Assembly: GCA_949357655.1 (NCBI GenBank)
Contig: CASHTG010000001.1
Span: 434,001 to 498,000 of the forward strand
Direction: 5' to 3'
Source of the DNA: Parascedosporium putredinis
Taxonomy: Eukaryota > Ascomycota > Sordariomycetes > Microascales > Microascaceae
Length of the DNA: 64,000 nucleotides
Within the stretch, counting starts at the first letter, position 1; the number at the start of each line of letters is the position of its first letter. A program made the position numbers and the translations under genes. Below the pieces are notes generated by a model. It was not told the DNA's origin. It did no database searches and was given only the letters and a program-made list of their open reading frames with translations. Of the stretch, positions 41,692 through 54,405 are shown piece by piece.

Positions 41692-43620
41692 CAGCGCTAG
41701 TCAAGGCCTTTTATCTTATGCCGGTTAGAAATCGGCTTTGGGAGGGGCCTAAGGCTGCTGGGCCGCGCTGCCATCAGCTTGATGCCTCTCCCTTTTTGAT
41801 TCTTTTGTGTCATATTTTTTATACCCCATCATGTTTCCTTTTGTCTCTCTTCCACTCTTCTTCCCCTTGGCCCATTGCCCGATTTATTCTGCCAGTCGCT
41901 TCTGCATTTACATCACAGCCAGTCGTTTATCCCGTACCCCTTCACGCTACTCTGTTTTCAATATCTCTTTTGTCAAAGAACCCACTTGTTGACTCGGAAG
42001 TCTCACTTCTTTTCATCCTGTACTCACGACTTGGATTTACTATTATTATTATTACTATTCGGATCACGGCGAAACCAAAGGAAACATCATCACTCCCATG
42101 CCCAAGACGGCAAAGGGGAAACAAAAAGAGACAAGGGACACGCTCCCCTCCCCCAATCGATGGAGAGGCTCTCATACATATATGCATCAGGAAAGGGAAA
42201 TATGAAACTTGATATAGACTTGGGATTTTTTGTCTTTATTTGTTTATGGGAACCCGAATCGGGAATGGACCGGACCTTGTTTTAAGCTATAAAACGCAAC
42301 AACACATACAATGGACATGTCCAGAACGAGACACAAACGAGGATGCACCATTCCTTCTACAACCACCACTGCCTACCTACCTGTCTTTGCCTTACTTTGC
42401 CTTGCTGTATACGATTGCCTTGTGCCCTTCCGTTTGCTTCCACTTTTGCTCCCCCATCCTTTGGGCCTCTTGTACTCCCTGATCTTTTCTCCTTCCTGCT
42501 GTTTACGGAAAGGGAACCCTGGACTTGTTTACTATTAGAACATTGATGATGCTGGCAACACATATGACCCCGTGTACCCTCTTTTTTTTTCCTTTTCCCC
42601 TTTCTTCTCTTCTTTTCGCCAGAAGCTCATTTCAATTCCCCGTTTCTCTGCTTTACCACTTCACTTCCATGTACAATTTACAGAGCAAGGTGACTGGAGA
42701 GCACAATTGCATGGGCGGATAAAAGTCGACTAACCTCTCGGATAGTGTCCCTATCCAACGATGAGTTTGTTGCGCCCTTGGCCCCGCTGCCTTGTGTTAT
42801 ATCTTACAATATATGAATGAAATGATCAAGATGTCTGCTGCTTTCCCCTCATGTTTGACCTTGGCTGACTTTATTGGCCTCCACGTGCATACGATATAGA
42901 CCCACGTGGGTACACAACCATGCTCGTTGGAACTTGAAGGGGAAGCGTAGCTGTTGCTGATGTGTGCGCGATGTCTGAGGGCGCGGCGGAAAAGTACGAT
43001 TGGCGAGAGAACCTCCGCCCAGGCTGCCGGCGCACCTCCATCTGTCCGTTGAGACAAAAATGGCTCGCAGACACATTACGCGACTAGGGACGACGCTGAT
43101 GCAATACGTGAGGATCGGTCTATTTGTGCATGATTCATCGGTCTTGCACTAGATTGTTCTACTACTACACTTTCTCACAGTCGTGCCACAAAGTCTGATA
43201 TACATGTCTTGGATTTGGTGTTTTCTACTCCTTCCTCCGAGAAGGAGTGCCGTTTAAGAAACCGCAACAGACTTCTGCCGGGGGAGGCACCGCTGGAAGC
43301 AGCCGTAGGGTTGAGAGGGAGATGAGGGAAGAAAAAGGGGAATAGAAAGCAATAAAGACAAAGCCTGTGTGAAAAACGCCCTAGCCATGCGCGCAAACGA
43401 GAATAAAGTAGGGTTCTGAAAGAACTCGATCAAAAGGGGAGAGGGAATCCCTCCAAGAAAGGGCCCCAGGTAGGATTGAAGGCGGGGAGGTCGTGGTCCT
43501 CCAACATGCTTCCCCGTAAGGAGCAAGTCGAAGGGAGAGGGAGGGGAGGAGGAAGAAGAAAGATGGGTAGGAGAAAAACAAAAAAAGAAAAGACATCAAG
43601 ACATGAATTAAAGAGCAAAA
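41692..43620. other. Convergent intergenic region between PLC and PFA3
   Basis: It holds the two 3' ends. It is T-rich and pyrimidine-rich, with a TAT-triplet repeat near 42,039-42,058. No gene is recognised. Confidence 0.7.
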
Positions 43621-45419
43621 TCAATCCACCGTATCTTCCATGACGGCCTGCTGCGCGGGTGACGCAAAGGCGGATTTGGGGGCGGTGGCCGTTGTCGGGC
43701 TCGTCTTCCGGAGGATGCCGCTCGCACCGCCGCCCTGCCACCGAGCGGTGGAATTGATGTTGGGAGGCGTGGGCTTGGAGGGCACGCGCGCAATGGCCGG
43801 CGTGGTCTCCGTAGCGTCGAGGATCTTGGTCTCCCTCCCGTTCTGCTCCTCCTCTTCTTGCTCCTCCGGCCACTCGTCGTCCTCGTCGTCCGTCTTGAAG
43901 AGATCCTCGTCGTGGAGCACGCGGCCCTTCTTGTTGAGGCTACGCATAGCGATGGATTGGGGGCCACGTCGGCGTAGAGATCGGGATCGCGGCCGAGAAC
44001 CCGGTCTGCCTTGGACGGGGTGCGTCGACCCCGGGAGAGGGCAGCGGAGAGCCTAGGTAGTGCCGGCCAGCACCACCGGGGGTGAGGGTGCCGGAGGGCA
44101 GTCCGGGAGAGTACTCGCTGCCGCCCCAGCCAGCCTGGACTTCTCTGGCGCGCTGCTCCTCTCTCTCGGAGCGGATCTTGTCCCTCACCAGCTCCCACTT
44201 GGAGCTGGGTTCCCAGCTCCAGCCATCGCCCGTGGTGTTGCAGATGGGGATGAACCAGAGCCACGGCGAGGGCCCAAAGAGGTGGTTGTAGTTGCGCTTC
44301 CACCCGAGGTCAAAGGCATGGGGCAGTTTGCCGGAATCCTGTTCGTTCATGTACTCTTCGTGGCGCCTGTTGCGCTGGCGGCGTTCCATCTCGGCGTAGG
44401 AGAGCTGCACGGGCCTCGAGCCATCCGAAGGGAAGCTACGGACCTCCTCTCCCACCTCGGGCCTCGTGATTCCGGGGAGGGCGTTGGCGTGCATATCGAT
44501 AAACTGCTGGCCGTAACCAGGCGCGGCGGCCGAGGCGGCGGCGAGATTGCTCTGCAGCGACTTGCGCAGAGGGGATAAATAGCGGGTCTTTTCGAGGCAC
44601 TCGATGGTGGTCTGGCCGCGCGCGGCAAGGATCAGGTGCCAGATGGTGAAGGCGCCGACGACGACACCGATGATGCCGCCGACGACGCAGAGGAGGGCAA
44701 AGTTGACGGGGTCAGGTCCTCGACCGTGGTGGTGTCGTTGGCGATCTCCACCCACAGCCAGGAGCCGGTGACGAAAAAGCTGTACCAGCAAAAAATGGTG
44801 GTGTAGATGAGGAAGAGCAGAAAGGCTTTGTGATTCCGTAGGCCGATACAGGTGGCCAGCCAGGGGCAGTGGTGGTCCATCTTGAGGATGCAGCGGCGGC
44901 AGGTGGAGCAGTGGTGGGCGCGGTCGGGCTTACGGGCCTGGCACTTTTGCAGAATCGCACCTCGCCGTTGGACTTGACAGTGAAGGACGTCATGTGGGGG
45001 CGCTCTCGAGGGACGTGTATTCGCCGTTCAGGTTGGTGGTGCTACCGGGGTGGGTGAAGACGGCCGTTATGTAGGACCAGTTGAGCATTAGGAAGAGGAT
45101 AACAGCCCCTATCGACGAGCCAGTTCCTATTGTAAATCAAGGAGGGAAGGGATTAGCTAGGGCGCTTTATCAAAGTGCGTTTGGCATTCACTACAGCAAA
45201 GGGTACACGAAGAAGAAGGAGGACAGGGGGCAACATACCGAGCCAGGAGCCCTTGGACGGCGGCATGGAGCCGACCATGACATCGACCCAGACAGCCCAT
45301 GAAGTCAGGCCCCAAACGAATGCCAAAGGAAGATAGGTGATGCAGTTGCAGCAAGTCCGCTCCACCCTGCGAGCCCAGCGTTTCGTCATTTTCGAGGGCC
45401 CCGAAGGCGAGTCATCCAT
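43621..45419 (-). CDS. pfa3: PFA3-type DHHC protein S-palmitoyltransferase (frame-broken in this sequence)
   Basis: It attaches palmitate to cysteines; yeast Pfa3 modifies the vacuolar fusion factor Vac8. The start ATG is at 45,419. One intron (45,127-45,238, donor GTATGT, acceptor AATAG) separates exon 1 (60 codons plus one base). Two membrane segments precede the cysteine-rich domain, which contains DHHCPW and matches the Neurospora pfa-3 layout as remembered. Two more membrane segments follow, then a TTIE(C) motif and a conserved C-terminal region (PICNTTGDGWSWEP) and an acidic tail. The exon-2 frame is interrupted five times, at same-base runs 44,996-45,000 (G5 on +), 44,945-44,948 (T4), 44,708-44,711 (G4), 44,017-44,020 (G4) and 43,959-43,963 (G5). 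One base added in each gives a continuous protein of about 563 residues. No key residue is lost, so assembly error is favoured over a pseudogene. Confidence 0.93.
45127..45238 (-). other. Intron 1 of PFA3 gene, 112 nt
   Basis: The minus-strand donor is GTATGT at 45,238 and the acceptor ends AATAG at 45,127. Removing it joins Gly codon halves and restores the second membrane segment. Confidence 0.85.
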
Positions 45420-46412
45420 TTATCAACGAACGGTAGGTGGAGATGCGCAGTTCGTGCGCGGCTCACATCAATATACGTGGAGACGTAAAGACGGAAAGGG
45501 GGCCAACGGCGACAAGACACGAAGAGAGAGAGGAAAAAGAGACAAAGAAGAGAAAAAGAACAAAAATAGAACAAGTAACCGATCGGCGCCTTCTCCCTTA
45601 TTGCAGCATATTATTTCGTCACCGTGTAACTATTAAGTCGAGTAGAAGGAAGGGGGCAAAGAAGAAGGTTCGTCGTGACCGCAATCGTGGCCGTTGTCGC
45701 AGCGGCAGGGGGCTGTCGTGGATCTTGCGGTTCGTTCGGTTCACGTTCACCAGGTCCGGCACGTCGGAAAGGGGTAATGTAACTAGCTACAATCAAGAAG
45801 TTGTCGGGGCCGTCACTCTAGCGTCAAAAGGTATCGATGGAGGGCACACGCTCAGCTCGCGGCGTTGGGTGTTGGGTGATTGAAATGAACGTGAGACAGA
45901 ATAGGGGAGAGGAGAGAAAAACCAAGGGTCTGGCGATCTTTTGTCATTAGGTTCCGCGAACCATGCCCCCTTTGGCGGATGCGTCTACCTGTTCCCCAGT
46001 TGCCCGAAGGTTCCTTGCAATTGGATTTCTGGAAGCTTGGCTTGGATGGCTTGGGGAGGACCAGAACTGTGGCGGTGTTGAAACGCGGCCTCCAGCAGCC
46101 ACGTTTGGGTTGATCAATGGAAGGGTGCATTACTAACCCCCCAACCTCCAGGCAGGAATTCGACGAACAAGTTTAAGCTACAAACTGTGGCACCCGCACC
46201 TTCCCAGTATGTGCATTGAATTGTTCTTTGCGATGAGATTAACGGGGATCTCGGAAATGGAATGAGGCGGTTTCTTATTCATCCAGTCTTCTAATTATTC
46301 TCAATGACACGCCCGCGGGGGTATCCAAATATAGAAATATCAATAGATTGTTTACTTCCGACATACAACAATTACAGTGGGAGAGGGAAGCCACAACGTA
46401 GTCTCACGCCTT
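45420..46412. other. Spacer between tandem minus-strand genes PFA3 and ZW10
   Basis: It contains the PFA3 upstream region and the ZW10 3' end. A purine-rich tract lies at 45,490-45,580. No gene is recognised. Confidence 0.7.
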
Positions 46413-49400
46413 TCACTCCGAGCGAGGGTGCGGCCTTTCCTTGATTTCTCGGATAACCTCCTTGGACCGGGCGTTCGCCTCAAAACTCACGTTTACGAGG
46501 TCAATAACCTCGCCTGCTGAGAAGTAGAGGCTCAGCTCGCTCTCGAACCAGAGGTACCGTACCTCGTTGAGGTTCGACTGCAGCACCTCGGAGAGATACT
46601 GAAGGCGAAGCCACGACGGCGCATACTGCGCCGTCAGTGCAATCTCTCCAGTCTCCCCGGCTGGCCCGAGAGCTTACTAGGCAAAAACACGTCGTCAAGC
46701 TCCGTGACCTTGGCGATCATGCTAGCGATGTTGTATGCCTCGTCTTGCCCGATCGCTGGCAGGTCCATTACGTCGGTGATGATCTTGGATGCAAGCGTGT
46801 CCACCAGCGATCCTACGGCTTGACACCACACCGAACGGGGAGGATCTCGTCCCATGTTACCGCCATCGAACGTATCCTCGCTACCGCCGAGTCGATGCAG
46901 CTCTCCGTCTCTTCTTGGTGCAGGAGGCTGTGCGTTCCTACGCCACACGTGCGTTAGTGCCAACCCAGTTTCAGTTTTGATGGGAGTAGAGAAGAGATTC
47001 AACATACCCCCGAGCAGGTCTCGAATCACGGTTTTCTGGGTTGCCATTTCTGTGCTGTAGGCTCGGTTGGCAAAGCTTTCGAGACTCTTGACGTCGTTGT
47101 CGATGCGCAGCATGTTGCGCGCCCGGGCAGTCAGATCCTCACGCGCTTTCCACTCCTTGGAAAACTCGGCGAGTTTCTCCGCCAAGTACCTGGCGTCGTT
47201 GTAGAGATACCTAGCAGATTTGTTAGTCTGCCGAACGAGATCCGATCACGAGATAGCAGAAGGCTTTAGCGGTGGCTTACATGGTGCCGCCGATGTCAAG
47301 GAGTAGTAATATGGCGATATCGCCCTAAATAGGGCGAGTGCCAAGGTGGGGATACCAAACAGGCCCGATGCTGCGGAGGCGACCGGGTTGGATTCATGCC
47401 TGCAAAATTGATTAGTGAACTCGCATCCACATGGAATCCTGGCAGGATTGTAAACAGGTAGTAGCATACCCTGGGCCTGTGAGTGCGGCACCGTCTTCGA
47501 GGATCGCCGAAATCAGGGTGAGAACAGGCTCAGGCATCGACGAAATATGATATGTCTCCTTCAAAACCATCTCCCTCGTCTCATCCTGATCGCGTATCCT
47601 TATTTCCTTCCCCGGGAGGCAGGCGTTGCCAGTTTCTGTTTCTTCGGTTCGGGTTCAGGTTCGTGTGTTGATACCGGCGCCGGCGTCGGTCCTTGACCCT
47701 CTGCAACATCGTCATCTCCCCATCCCCACGCGTCCGCTGCTTCATCCTCTTCGCTCTTGGGACTCGATTTCTCTTCCTCGGCGGCCGGAGGCTCCGTAGG
47801 TTCTTCTTCCGGCCCATCATCCCAGCCCCACGCATCAGCCCCGTCGTCCTCTGCCGATTGTTGCGCAGCTGGAGCCTCATCCTCGTCAACCATGGGCTCG
47901 TCTACCCCAGCAGACTCATCCACAACCTCCTCGTCGAAACCCCACGCGGAATCCCAATCCTGCTCTTGCGCGGACGACTTGACTGTCCCCGACTTGGCCA
48001 GCTCCTTGCCTTCTGCCAACGACACCATCTGCTTTTCGACCCTCTCCACTACTGTCGCCTCCCCGATTCCGCTTGAAAGTTTAGACCGTACAGAGTCTAG
48101 CGCCGTCTCCCTGCACTTGTTGAGCCACATGGTGGGGGCGTTGTCTACCCAATTCCTCAAAAGCTCATACCGTGTGTAACCCTGAGTCTCTAGCACCGAA
48201 CAAAATTGCTCGGCACTCTTAATCACACTCTGGTACTTGGCCACGTCCTTCAAGGCGGGCGGTATCGCTGAGTCCAGCCAAACTTTGACCACCCTGTTGA
48301 TAACTTCTCCCATCATCACAGAGTCGAGTATTTGGAGAAGGTCGGAGGGTAGTCTTTCTCCCAAGAACGTGAAAACGGTCGAAAGGTCGGTTAGCAGCGC
48401 CTCGACGGACGAATCAGTTTCTCCAACGAGTGATAACGTGTCCTACAAGAGAGTGTTAGGTCCCGGGCCCATGGTTATAAGGGGCAAGGCTCACTTACAG
48501 TATCTGCTTTGATAGAAGGAAGGGGAGTTCTCGTCAAGTCCATGCGCGGTGTGAGTATAGCGCCGTCCAGATTGTGCCAAAGCTGCTCCATCCTTTCCTC
48601 AACTTCTTTAAAGGCCCGAAGTCCGATCACAGCGTGAGCAAGGCTCAGCTGGCCATCTGTGACAAGGGTTAGTCCAGGGATCAGCCATCACGCCAGTAAG
48701 CCTACATACCCTCACGGTGCTCTTGGATCTTGATCACATTGTTATCAATATCAACGTTGACAAGATCCCTCCACACCTGGTTCAAAACCTCGTGCACACT
48801 AGATTTGAGCTCGAACGACCGGATATTTACTAGCTTGACAGCTCGGCACGTCTTGCTCACCGAGAGTTTGTCCATGGCCGCCCATGATTCTGCAGGCCAC
48901 GCACTGATTAGCACAAGCAACCCGCTAAGAACCATCCTCGACATACGAACCTTCTAGGAGCCGCAGAGAGTCCAGGACCCGCCGCCCATTACTAGCCTCC
49001 TCCGCTTGCGAGAGCAGCTGGTTGACGTGCTTAATTTCGCGGAGCGCAGCCTGAAGCTGGCGGTTGTACTGGACCTCTCGCGCTAAAAGTCAAGCTTCGC
49101 CTCCGCATCCTCGATCGCCTTGCCCGACACATCTGGCGTCTCCGACTGGCGTATGATGTCGTTCGCAATCACCTTTGAGCGCACTATATCTTCCTGTAGC
49201 GACTTTGCATTCTTGACCCATGAGCTGACATCCTCTTTCGTGTCTTCGTTGATTTCGTGTATGTCTTTCTACAAAAACGGTTTGCGCGTTAGAGACATCC
49301 TATGAGATTGGTTCGTTTCTCCTTGGAATAGCGGGTGGTCCATACCTCGAGATGACTCCTGGCTTTTGCCAATGCCTCCAGCGCAGGTGGCAGAGACCCT

Positions 49401-49509
49401 GGTGTTATTGGTATCGACGCCAAATTTTCGGATTCGGGAAGCGGCCTTCGAGGGCGAAAGCTACGATGGCCTCGCCGATGCTGCTCGAGTCGGAGTCGTT
49501 GGCCGACAT
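46413..49509 (-). CDS. ZW10/Dsl1-family vesicle-tethering protein (frame-broken in this sequence)
   Basis: ZW10 family members act in the ER-resident Dsl1/NRZ complex that captures COPI vesicles; in animals ZW10 also serves at kinetochores. The start ATG is at 49,509 (MSANDSDSSSIGEAI). I infer seven introns: 49,269-49,345, 48,890-48,950, 48,657-48,709, 48,443-48,498, 47,400-47,469, 47,211-47,280 and 46,938-47,007. An N-terminal coiled-coil part is followed by a long acidic linker with three tryptophan motifs (47,720-47,960). The conserved C-terminal half includes ISQDEAYNIA-like IGQDEAYNIASMIAKVTELD and a final segment around QYAPSWLRLQYL. Total is about 880 residues. Six frame breaks occur, at runs 49,436-49,438, 49,085-49,088, 47,603-47,605, 47,300-47,301, 46,837-46,840 and 46,655-46,658. 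Each is cured by one added base and the remaining sequence is collinear with remembered fungal ZW10, so assembly error is favoured. Confidence 0.92.
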
Positions 49510-51046
49510 GGCTCAGGCCGGTGGGCGGATCTGGGCTCGGGCGAAGAGAGAATTCCGGCCTGTCTCCCAACGATCTATTTCAGATTGTTTGGCGCATTCA
49601 AATATATTGCGCTAGCTCCCAATCGCTGACTACAGGTGGGTGAGGTGAAGGGTTTCGTCCAAGCATCCAGACAGCTGTTCGATGTCATCAAAACTGGACA
49701 GCTGGAAAGCTAATACACGCCAGACGTCAGAGGCAAGCATTCGGTAGTGCTGCTGTCCACACTCCAACAAGGGACACCAGCCACAGTGGCTTAAGAGGGA
49801 AAAAGAACTGCTGACTAATCCAGGGCCTCCCAGGCATTTTCGCCCATTCTCAAGCTCGGTACGTTCCTAGGACGAGCAGGCTGTCCTTCCCTATAGGGTT
49901 ATTTCTATGATCTTATTTCCTAGAGCTTCGGGTTTTGAACATATTCACTTAGTTGCGCCTCCTATGCGCCGCATATAACAGGCTAGGAAATAGTCGTAAA
50001 GTCCTCTCATATTCGCTTTCTAAACGAGGTGTACCGGAGAGGCTTGGTTAAGCGCATTCCATCCCCCACCAGGAAAACTCCTCCCCGCCAAAGAACGAAA
50101 GGTCTGTGCCCGAACCAAGGGAGACACACGGATGAGGGAGTTGGCGTGCGCACGACCAGGGTCCGGTCCAAGGTTAAATGACATGGGTACTTGTGCTGGG
50201 AAAACAACCTACAAAGTGTTTGCTTGACGTTGAACAAGGTGTACACGATTGTGATTCTGCCTCAAAGCCCTTCTCTCCCTTGCTGAACTCGAATATCGTT
50301 TGTTTGGGTTGGTCTTGCCCCTTGCAATCCGTCTAACACCAGATATGCTGGGCGACCAAAATAAAAATAAATAGATAAAAATGAAATTGTAAAAGGAAAG
50401 AACATAGGTGAAGAAGCAAAAGACTACGACTACCCCGCCTCCCACTTCCCTCGTCCCTTAAACTTCACTATCATTATGCCATCACACATTCCTCTTCAGC
50501 AGTTTCAGCTCCAACCTTTGCTTTCCTCTCACCTCATTCCCCAAACACTTTCATCCAATGCCCAGAAGAACAATTGCACCTAAGTGATTAACCCTGAGTA
50601 TTCAGGCACTCGTACACCGAATTTGTCTGTTACCTTAAGCCTCCGTCTAGGCAATCGTGGCACGCAATCCACCCCACTAAATCGATAGTGACGGGAGCAT
50701 TTATAGGTACGCTGATGAAGAGTTTCTGCGCATCTAGGAGCTATCATAAGGAGCTCGCCCTTTCCGTCTTAATTATTTGATTTCTCACATTCCCCCTTCT
50801 TCATGTGTATCAAGTTCCAGCAGCCTCGCAAGGACTACGCTAAGAAACCTGTCTTTTATCAACTCTTGAAATTTCAGCCCAAGACAAAGCTAACTACCAA
50901 GTAACCGGCAGCTCTTCAAGGCAGCCTACAACCTCTTTGTTGTTTCCGGTTTCCGTGCTCTGACCCTCCCGCCTCCCAAGCTCTAGGGCTCCGCAAGCTG
51001 CATCTTGCCCACCCCACCTTTTGTTTGAAGATAAGGCGAAAGAAGA
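49510..51046. promoter_or_regulatory. Divergent promoter region of ZW10 and M16 protease genes
   Basis: About 1.5 kb between two start codons pointing apart. No gene is recognised. The last 240 bases before the M16 start are ATG-free and likely include its leader. No specific factor site can be named. Confidence 0.6.
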
Positions 51047-54000
51047 ATGCCTGCCGAAACTCACTCGAGCGGCGATGACTCCGTGCACTTGCCCGACTCC
51101 ATCGGGCATTTCAAGCAGAAACTAAGCTTCAAGACGGAGTATGCCCCAAGCCGAGTTACCAAGTATGTGTCCGAGAGGAGCGGCCTGCAGGTCTTTGTGG
51201 CCGACAGGAAGGGACCGAAGGTTGTCGGCAACTTCGCCCTGGCTACTGAAATCTTCGATGACTCTGGAGCCCCCACACGCTGGAGCACCTCATCTTCATG
51301 GGCTCCAAGAATTACCATTGGAAGGGTCTTCTAGACAAGCTAGCATCCCGCGCGTACAGCAACACCAACGCCTGGACCGCCACGGATCATACAGCCTACC
51401 TCTTAGACTCCATCGGCTGGGATGGCTTCGCCCAGATCCTTCCCCTCTACCTCGAGCATGTCCTTCTCCCCACCATCACTAACGAAGCATGTACCACGGA
51501 GGTGTGGCACGTTGACGGGGAGGGAAATGATGCCGGTGTCGTTTATTCAGAGATGCAGGGCGTGCAGTACAAGAGCGCAGAGCTGATGGAAATAGCCGCA
51601 AAGCGCCTCCTGTACCCCGAGAACGTTGGGTTTCGCTACGAGACTGGTGGCATGATGGAAGCCCTCAGGGTCCTTACCCCCGAGCGAATTCGCGAGTTCC
51701 ACCGCGCCATGTATCAGCCCCGGAATCTTTGTGTTATCATCATTGGCGATGTGAACCATGCAAACCTTCTCGAGATTCTCGAAAATTTTGAGGAGAGCAT
51801 CAAGGAGCACATCCCCCTCTGGACAGTCCTTTTAAGAGGTGAGCAGCATCCCATTGCGCCGCAGTAGTAGATTTTACCCATACTGACCGAGTGAACAAGG
51901 CCTTGGGTAGACTCCGTCCAACCGCCTCCACTGTCGGAGACCAAGGCAGAGGTAGTTGAGTTCCCCGAGGAAGATTTGTCCATGGGGAACTCACCATGGC
52001 ATACTTTGGACCCAAGTTCACGGACCTCATCGGACACACGGCCTTGCAAATCCTCTTGACCTACGTATGCGGTTCTTCCGCCTCCATTCTCGAAAACACA
52101 ATCGTGGAGAAGGAAAAGCTGGCGAGCGTCGTCCAGTGGTATACAGAGAATCGTCCCAAGGCGATTATTTGGATCAACGCCTCCGGCGTCCAGACGGAGA
52201 AACTTGAGCAGGTCGAACGAAGGATCACCGAAGTGTTGGAGGAGGTCGTCTCTAAGCCGTTGGACATGGATTATCTTAAGGCATGCTTCAACAGGGAAGT
52301 TCGTCAGATCAAATTCCACGCTGAAGAGTCGTACAGCTTCTTCTCCAGTAACATTCTCGAAGACTATCTCTTTGGAAAGAGGGACGGTTCGACGATCAAG
52401 GCCATGGAGACCTTGAATGAGTACGATGTCCTTCGCGGATGGTCAGAGGAGGAGTGGAGAAACTGCCTCAAGGAATACCTCGTTGACGCCCATCATATCA
52501 CGGTGTTTGGGAAACCCTCAATTGAAATGGCCAAGAGGCTCAAGGAGGAGGAAACGGCCCGCCTTGCGAAGCGCAAGGAAGATCTTGGGCCGCAAGGACT
52601 TGAGAAACTAGGCAAGGTACTCGATGACGCCAAGGCGAAGAATGATGAGCGCATCCCCCGAAGTTATCGCAAGGTGGCCAGTCCCCAGCACGGAGTCGAT
52701 TCATTTCATCAAGTCCGCTACAGCCCGGGCTGGAAAAGCGCGAGCACTTGGCATCGTGGACAACGAGGCGCAGGCCATCATCAATCAGAGCGAAAAGGGA
52801 GATCATCCCTTGTTTTTACAGTTCGAGCACGTTCCCAGCAACTTTGTTCACATCACCATTCACGCTGGCACGAAGCGATTGCCCACTGAACTAAAGCCTC
52901 TCTTCCCCATCTTCAATGAGGCCTTTTTCAACACGCAGGCAACACACGAAGGAAAAAATTGACCTTTGAAGAAGTCGTGATAGAACTGGAAAAGGAAACG
53001 GTCCATTACTCTATCAATTCCGCGCGGCAGCTTGGAGACCCCGACGGCAGCGCCATCACAATCGCACTCGAGCCAGAGAAGTATTCGACTGTGATCGGGT
53101 GGCTCAAAACGCTCATGTTCCAGTCCGACATTGACGAGAATCGACTCAAAGCCCTCGTTAGCAAACTACTAGCGGATGTTCCTGAATCTAAGCGTGACGG
53201 CCAAGTCATGGCGAACGAAGTGGTGCTCGCGCAACACCTCGAAGAGACCAACACATCATTGGCAAGGAGGGTGCTTGTCAGAGCCGTGTACCTCAAACGC
53301 CTCAAGAAGCTGCTCGAAGCGGAGCCTCAGAAAGTCATTGACCGGGTCAAGGCAGTCTATAGCGGTCTCTTTACCCGTGACAACCTTCGTATTCTTGTGA
53401 CTGGCGATGTGTCCAAGATTCCCAACCCCGTCACAGCCTGGGACACAATTACCCGGGAACTTCCCTCAGATGAGGGCAAGGAACTCGAGCCCATTCCTTT
53501 GATGGACACGCGTCTCTCTGAGGAGGGAAAGAATCCGGGAAGTATCGGCGCCGTCATCATTCCCATGACCACCCTCGACACCTCGTTCAGCTTGTCGACG
53601 GCCAAGGGATTGACATCGCTGTATGACCCAAGGCTTGCAGCTCTAACAGTGGCTATCTCGTATCTCGAGACTGTCGAAGGCCCTCTATGGAAGGCGGTCC
53701 GAGGACAGGGCTTCGCATATGGATCGTACTTTTCCCGAGATATCGAGACGGGTTTGATTACATACAAAGTGTACCGGTCGCCATGCGCGACCAAGGCCAT
53801 CGCGGCCTCTCAAGAAACCATTCAGGCTATTGCCGACGGCAGTGACCCTGTGGACGAGCACCTGATGGAAGCAGCGGTGTCTCAGATTGTCATGATATTT
53901 GCCGGAGAGCAAAGCACAATGGCGGCTGCCGCGATGCAGAGTTTCGTCCTCGGCGTTGTACGTGCCCTCCCACTGGACTGGACGGAACAGATACTTGCCA

Positions 54001-54405
54001 AGGTGAGGGCAGTAACTCAGGAAGAGATGAAGGCGGTGATGCAGGAGATCCTGCTCCCTCTCTTTGAAGTAGGAAAGAGCAACGTCGTTATTACGTGTGC
54101 CCAACTTCTACAGCCGGTAGGTGTATCGTGGCGTATCCCCCACCATTCGGGCGTAGCTTTTGTGTGAATCTGTTGAGAGACAAAACTAACAAGACACGCA
54201 GGAAATCGAGAAGGCGCTTACGGAGGCGGGCTACAAGACACAGGTTCAGACGCTCTCGCACTACTACGAAGCGTACGGATTAGAGGGCGACGCCGACGAG
54301 GATCTAGAGGATGATGAGGATGACGAGGACGACGAGGAGGGTGGCGATGATGACGACGAGAGCGGCTCTGGGGAGGATGAGGATGAGGAAATGAAGGAAA
54401 CTTAG
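51047..54405 (+). CDS. M16 family zinc metalloprotease, Sdd3/Mug138-like (frame-broken in this sequence)
   Basis: This is a large peptidase related to yeast YOL098C (Sdd3) and fission yeast Mug138; its substrate is not established. The start ATG is at 51,047. The inverted zinc motif HxxEH appears as HTLEHL near 51,276, but only after one C is added to the C5 run at 51,270-51,274. Intron 1 is 51,839-51,899 and intron 2 is 54,117-54,201. The M16 N-terminal domain (about residues 25-270) is followed by two more M16-like domains (a fold inference), a GxGxAYG-like segment (RGQGFAYGSYFSRD) and, after intron 2, a 40-residue Asp/Glu-rich tail ending at 54,405. Total is about 1,072 residues, close to yeast Sdd3. 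No signal peptide is seen, so it is probably cytosolic. Further breaks lie at 51,813-51,817, 51,984-51,987, 52,655-52,659 (two C missing) and 52,953-52,958. Confidence 0.93.
51839..51899 (+). other. Intron 1 of M16 protease gene, 61 nt
   Basis: Donor GTGAGC, branch-like CTGAC, acceptor ACAAG. Removal joins AG|G to give Arg and continues into the PWVDSV segment. Confidence 0.8.
54117..54201 (+). other. Intron 2 of M16 protease gene, 85 nt
   Basis: Donor GTAGGT, branch CTAAC, acceptor CGCAG. Phase 0. It separates the peptidase body from the acidic C-terminal exon. Confidence 0.88.

Noticed and set aside
44060..44578. 172-codon + frame opposite PFA3
   Set aside because: Antisense shadow of GC-rich coding sequence; the minus strand carries the conserved motifs.
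43621..54405. Programmed ribosomal frameshifting or true pseudogenes
   Set aside because: There are too many sites in unrelated genes, no slippery heptamers, all changes in one direction, and no loss of conserved residues.
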